Shown here one piece after another: positions 6,444 through 7,474 of a stretch of DNA of 7,474 nt. Position 1 is the first letter of the stretch, and every line of letters begins with the position of its first letter. This DNA comes from Porticoccaceae bacterium UBA1117 (GTDB lineage: Bacteria; Pseudomonadota; Gammaproteobacteria; Pseudomonadales; Porticoccaceae). The DNA is taken from the NCBI GenBank assembly GCA_002313335.1, contig DCBC01000086.1, forward strand, positions 1 through 7,474. The letters are read 5' to 3'. Position numbers and translations under genes: made by a program. The notes under the pieces were generated by a model. The model did not search any database. It had not been told where the DNA came from and saw only the letters and a program-made list of their open reading frames with translations.

Positions 6444-7474
6444 TTAGATTAGTATGGCCGCGGTTTTGACTTGTGCATAAACCTTGTCACCTTCTTTTAG
6501 GTTTAGATCATAGGCCGATTTACAGCTAATTTTAGACAGCAGCGCAGTATCATCTGCCATCAAGCGTACCGTGATTTGAGCGTTATTTTGTTTGACCATC
6601 TGGCCGATGGTTACCGGGATTATGTTGAGGATACTGGTATTGGTTTGCTGCTCCAGCGTAATGCTCACATCACGAGCAAGTACTTGGAGACGGACGCGTG
6701 AACCTAAAGGCAGAGGACCAGAAACGACGGAAAATTGGCCACCAGAGAATACCAAAGTCGCCAAGCCATAGTCTTTATCATAGCCCAATACGGACGCAGT
6801 GATTATAGTTTCAGCATTCGCTTGATGAGCTAGTGGCAGATCCAAAGCGGTAAATAACTCACTTGTCGGGCCACATGCTTTTATTTTGCCGCTCTCAAGT
6901 AACAGTAAATGATCGGCTAAACGGGCCACTTCGTCACGGGAGTGACTGACATAAAGTACAGGAATATTTAGTGTTTTATACACAGACTCAAGATACGGCA
7001 ATATAGCTGCCTTTTGTTCATCCCCTAGGGCAGCCAGTGGCTCATCCAATAGGAGCATCGAAGGGCTTGCAGCTAGCGCACGAGCTATGGCTACCCGTTG
7101 TTGTTCACCACCGGATAATTGCCAGGGCATGCGTTTGAGCAGTTGCTCAATATCTAGCAGCTTTGTAGTTTGCTGCAGAACATGCCTAGACGACTCGTCT
7201 TTGATGTGTCTAACACCATAGTTGATATTGGCCTGGACGTTGAGATGGTCAAAAAGGCTCGGTTCTTGAAATACATAACCAACTTTACGGTGGTGCGTAG
7301 GTAAAAATGTTCTATCATCCTGCCATACAATATCACCTACTTTTAGGTAGCCATCTTCCGCATACTCTAAGCCTGCAATAGTCCTTAAAAGGGTTGTTTT
7401 TCCACTACCTGAGGGCCCAAATATAGCGGTTACACCGGTCTCAGGTATCACCGTGTCCACATTTAGCAGAAATT
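6444..7474 (-). CDS. modC: Molybdate ABC transporter ATP-binding protein ModC, N-terminus beyond right edge
   Basis: ATPase that powers molybdate import through ModB with the binding protein ModA. The reading frame is open to the window edge: residues FLLN precede the GTG at 7460, and the text continues as in other ModC proteins, so that GTG is an internal Val and the true start lies outside. Positions counted from that GTG: Walker A GPSGSGKTT 15-23, Q-loop Gln 65, signature LSGGEQQR 115-122, Walker B MLLLDEP 135-141, switch His 173, then a C-terminal Mop/TOBE domain at about 274-338 (TNTSILNIIPVTIGQMVKQ, ending KVYAQVKTAAILI) that binds oxyanions. That domain separates ModC from most other ABC importer ATPases. 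Odd: the D-loop reads LAALG instead of the usual LA(S/A)LD. modC is normally last in modABC, so modB and modA are expected just past the right edge. Confidence 0.88.
   Translation of the reverse strand, partial: FLLNVDTVIPETGVTAIFGPSGSGKTTLLRTIAGLEYAEDGYLKVGDIVWQDDRTFLPTHHRKVGYVFQEPSLFDHLNVQANINYGVRHIKDESSRHVLQQTTKLLDIEQLLKRMPWQLSGGEQQRVAIARALAASPSMLLLDEPLAALGDEQKAAILPYLESVYKTLNIPVLYVSHSRDEVARLADHLLLLESGKIKACGPTSELFTALDLPLAHQANAETIITASVLGYDKDYGLATLVFSGGQFSVVSGPLPLGSRVRLQVLARDVSITLEQQTNTSILNIIPVTIGQMVKQNNAQITVRLMADDTALLSKISCKSAYDLNLKEGDKVYAQVKTAAILI

Noticed and set aside
7154..7336. 60-codon minus-strand frame inside modC
   Set aside because: It is in another frame of modC, covering the well-conserved region between Walker A and the signature motif.
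7460..7462. ATG at 7462 or GTG at 7460 as the start of modC
   Set aside because: The ATG frame stops after four codons. The GTG is preceded in frame by FLLN, which continues the usual ModC N-terminal strand up to the window edge, so the gene starts outside.

Overview
The window looks like a chromosomal segment from a Gram-negative bacterium, most likely a gammaproteobacterium. It has moderate, slightly AT-leaning base composition and dense, short-spaced genes. It also carries a tripartite-type RND efflux pair, which needs an outer membrane, a proteobacterial-type molybdate ABC ATPase, and an LplT-type major facilitator. The genus is not determinable from the sequence alone; a marine lineage is only a guess. 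All credible genes lie on the minus strand and are read from right to left. I see no tRNA, rRNA, CRISPR array, insertion sequence, integrase or phage gene.

Right end (about 6444-7474): modC, the ATPase of a molybdate importer. It is cut by the right window edge, so its true start lies outside. A 99-bp gap follows.

Middle (about 6344 down to 2616): five closely packed genes, probably one transcript. In order they are a 56-residue single-span membrane protein, a GNAT N-acetyltransferase, a small cupin gene interrupted by an in-frame TGA, an LplT-like MFS transporter, and a glutamate/aspartate-type sodium symporter. The gaps are 6, 4, 10 and 19 bp.

Gap 2369-2615 (247 bp): no gene. It holds two inverted repeats and a weak promoter-like TATAAA just upstream of the efflux pair, and may be the control region of the pump.

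Left end (2368 down to 1): an RND periplasmic adaptor followed by the inner-membrane RND permease. The permease begins at a TTG codon that overlaps the adaptor's TGA and runs off the left edge. No outer-membrane factor and no regulator are present in the window.

Most of the content belongs to known families. The points most worth a second look are the cupin gene with its internal TGA and immediate restart codon, the 56-residue membrane protein at the head of the operon, the dyads ahead of the efflux operon, the TTG start of the permease, and an altered D-loop in ModC. I did not find convincing evidence of an undescribed system.
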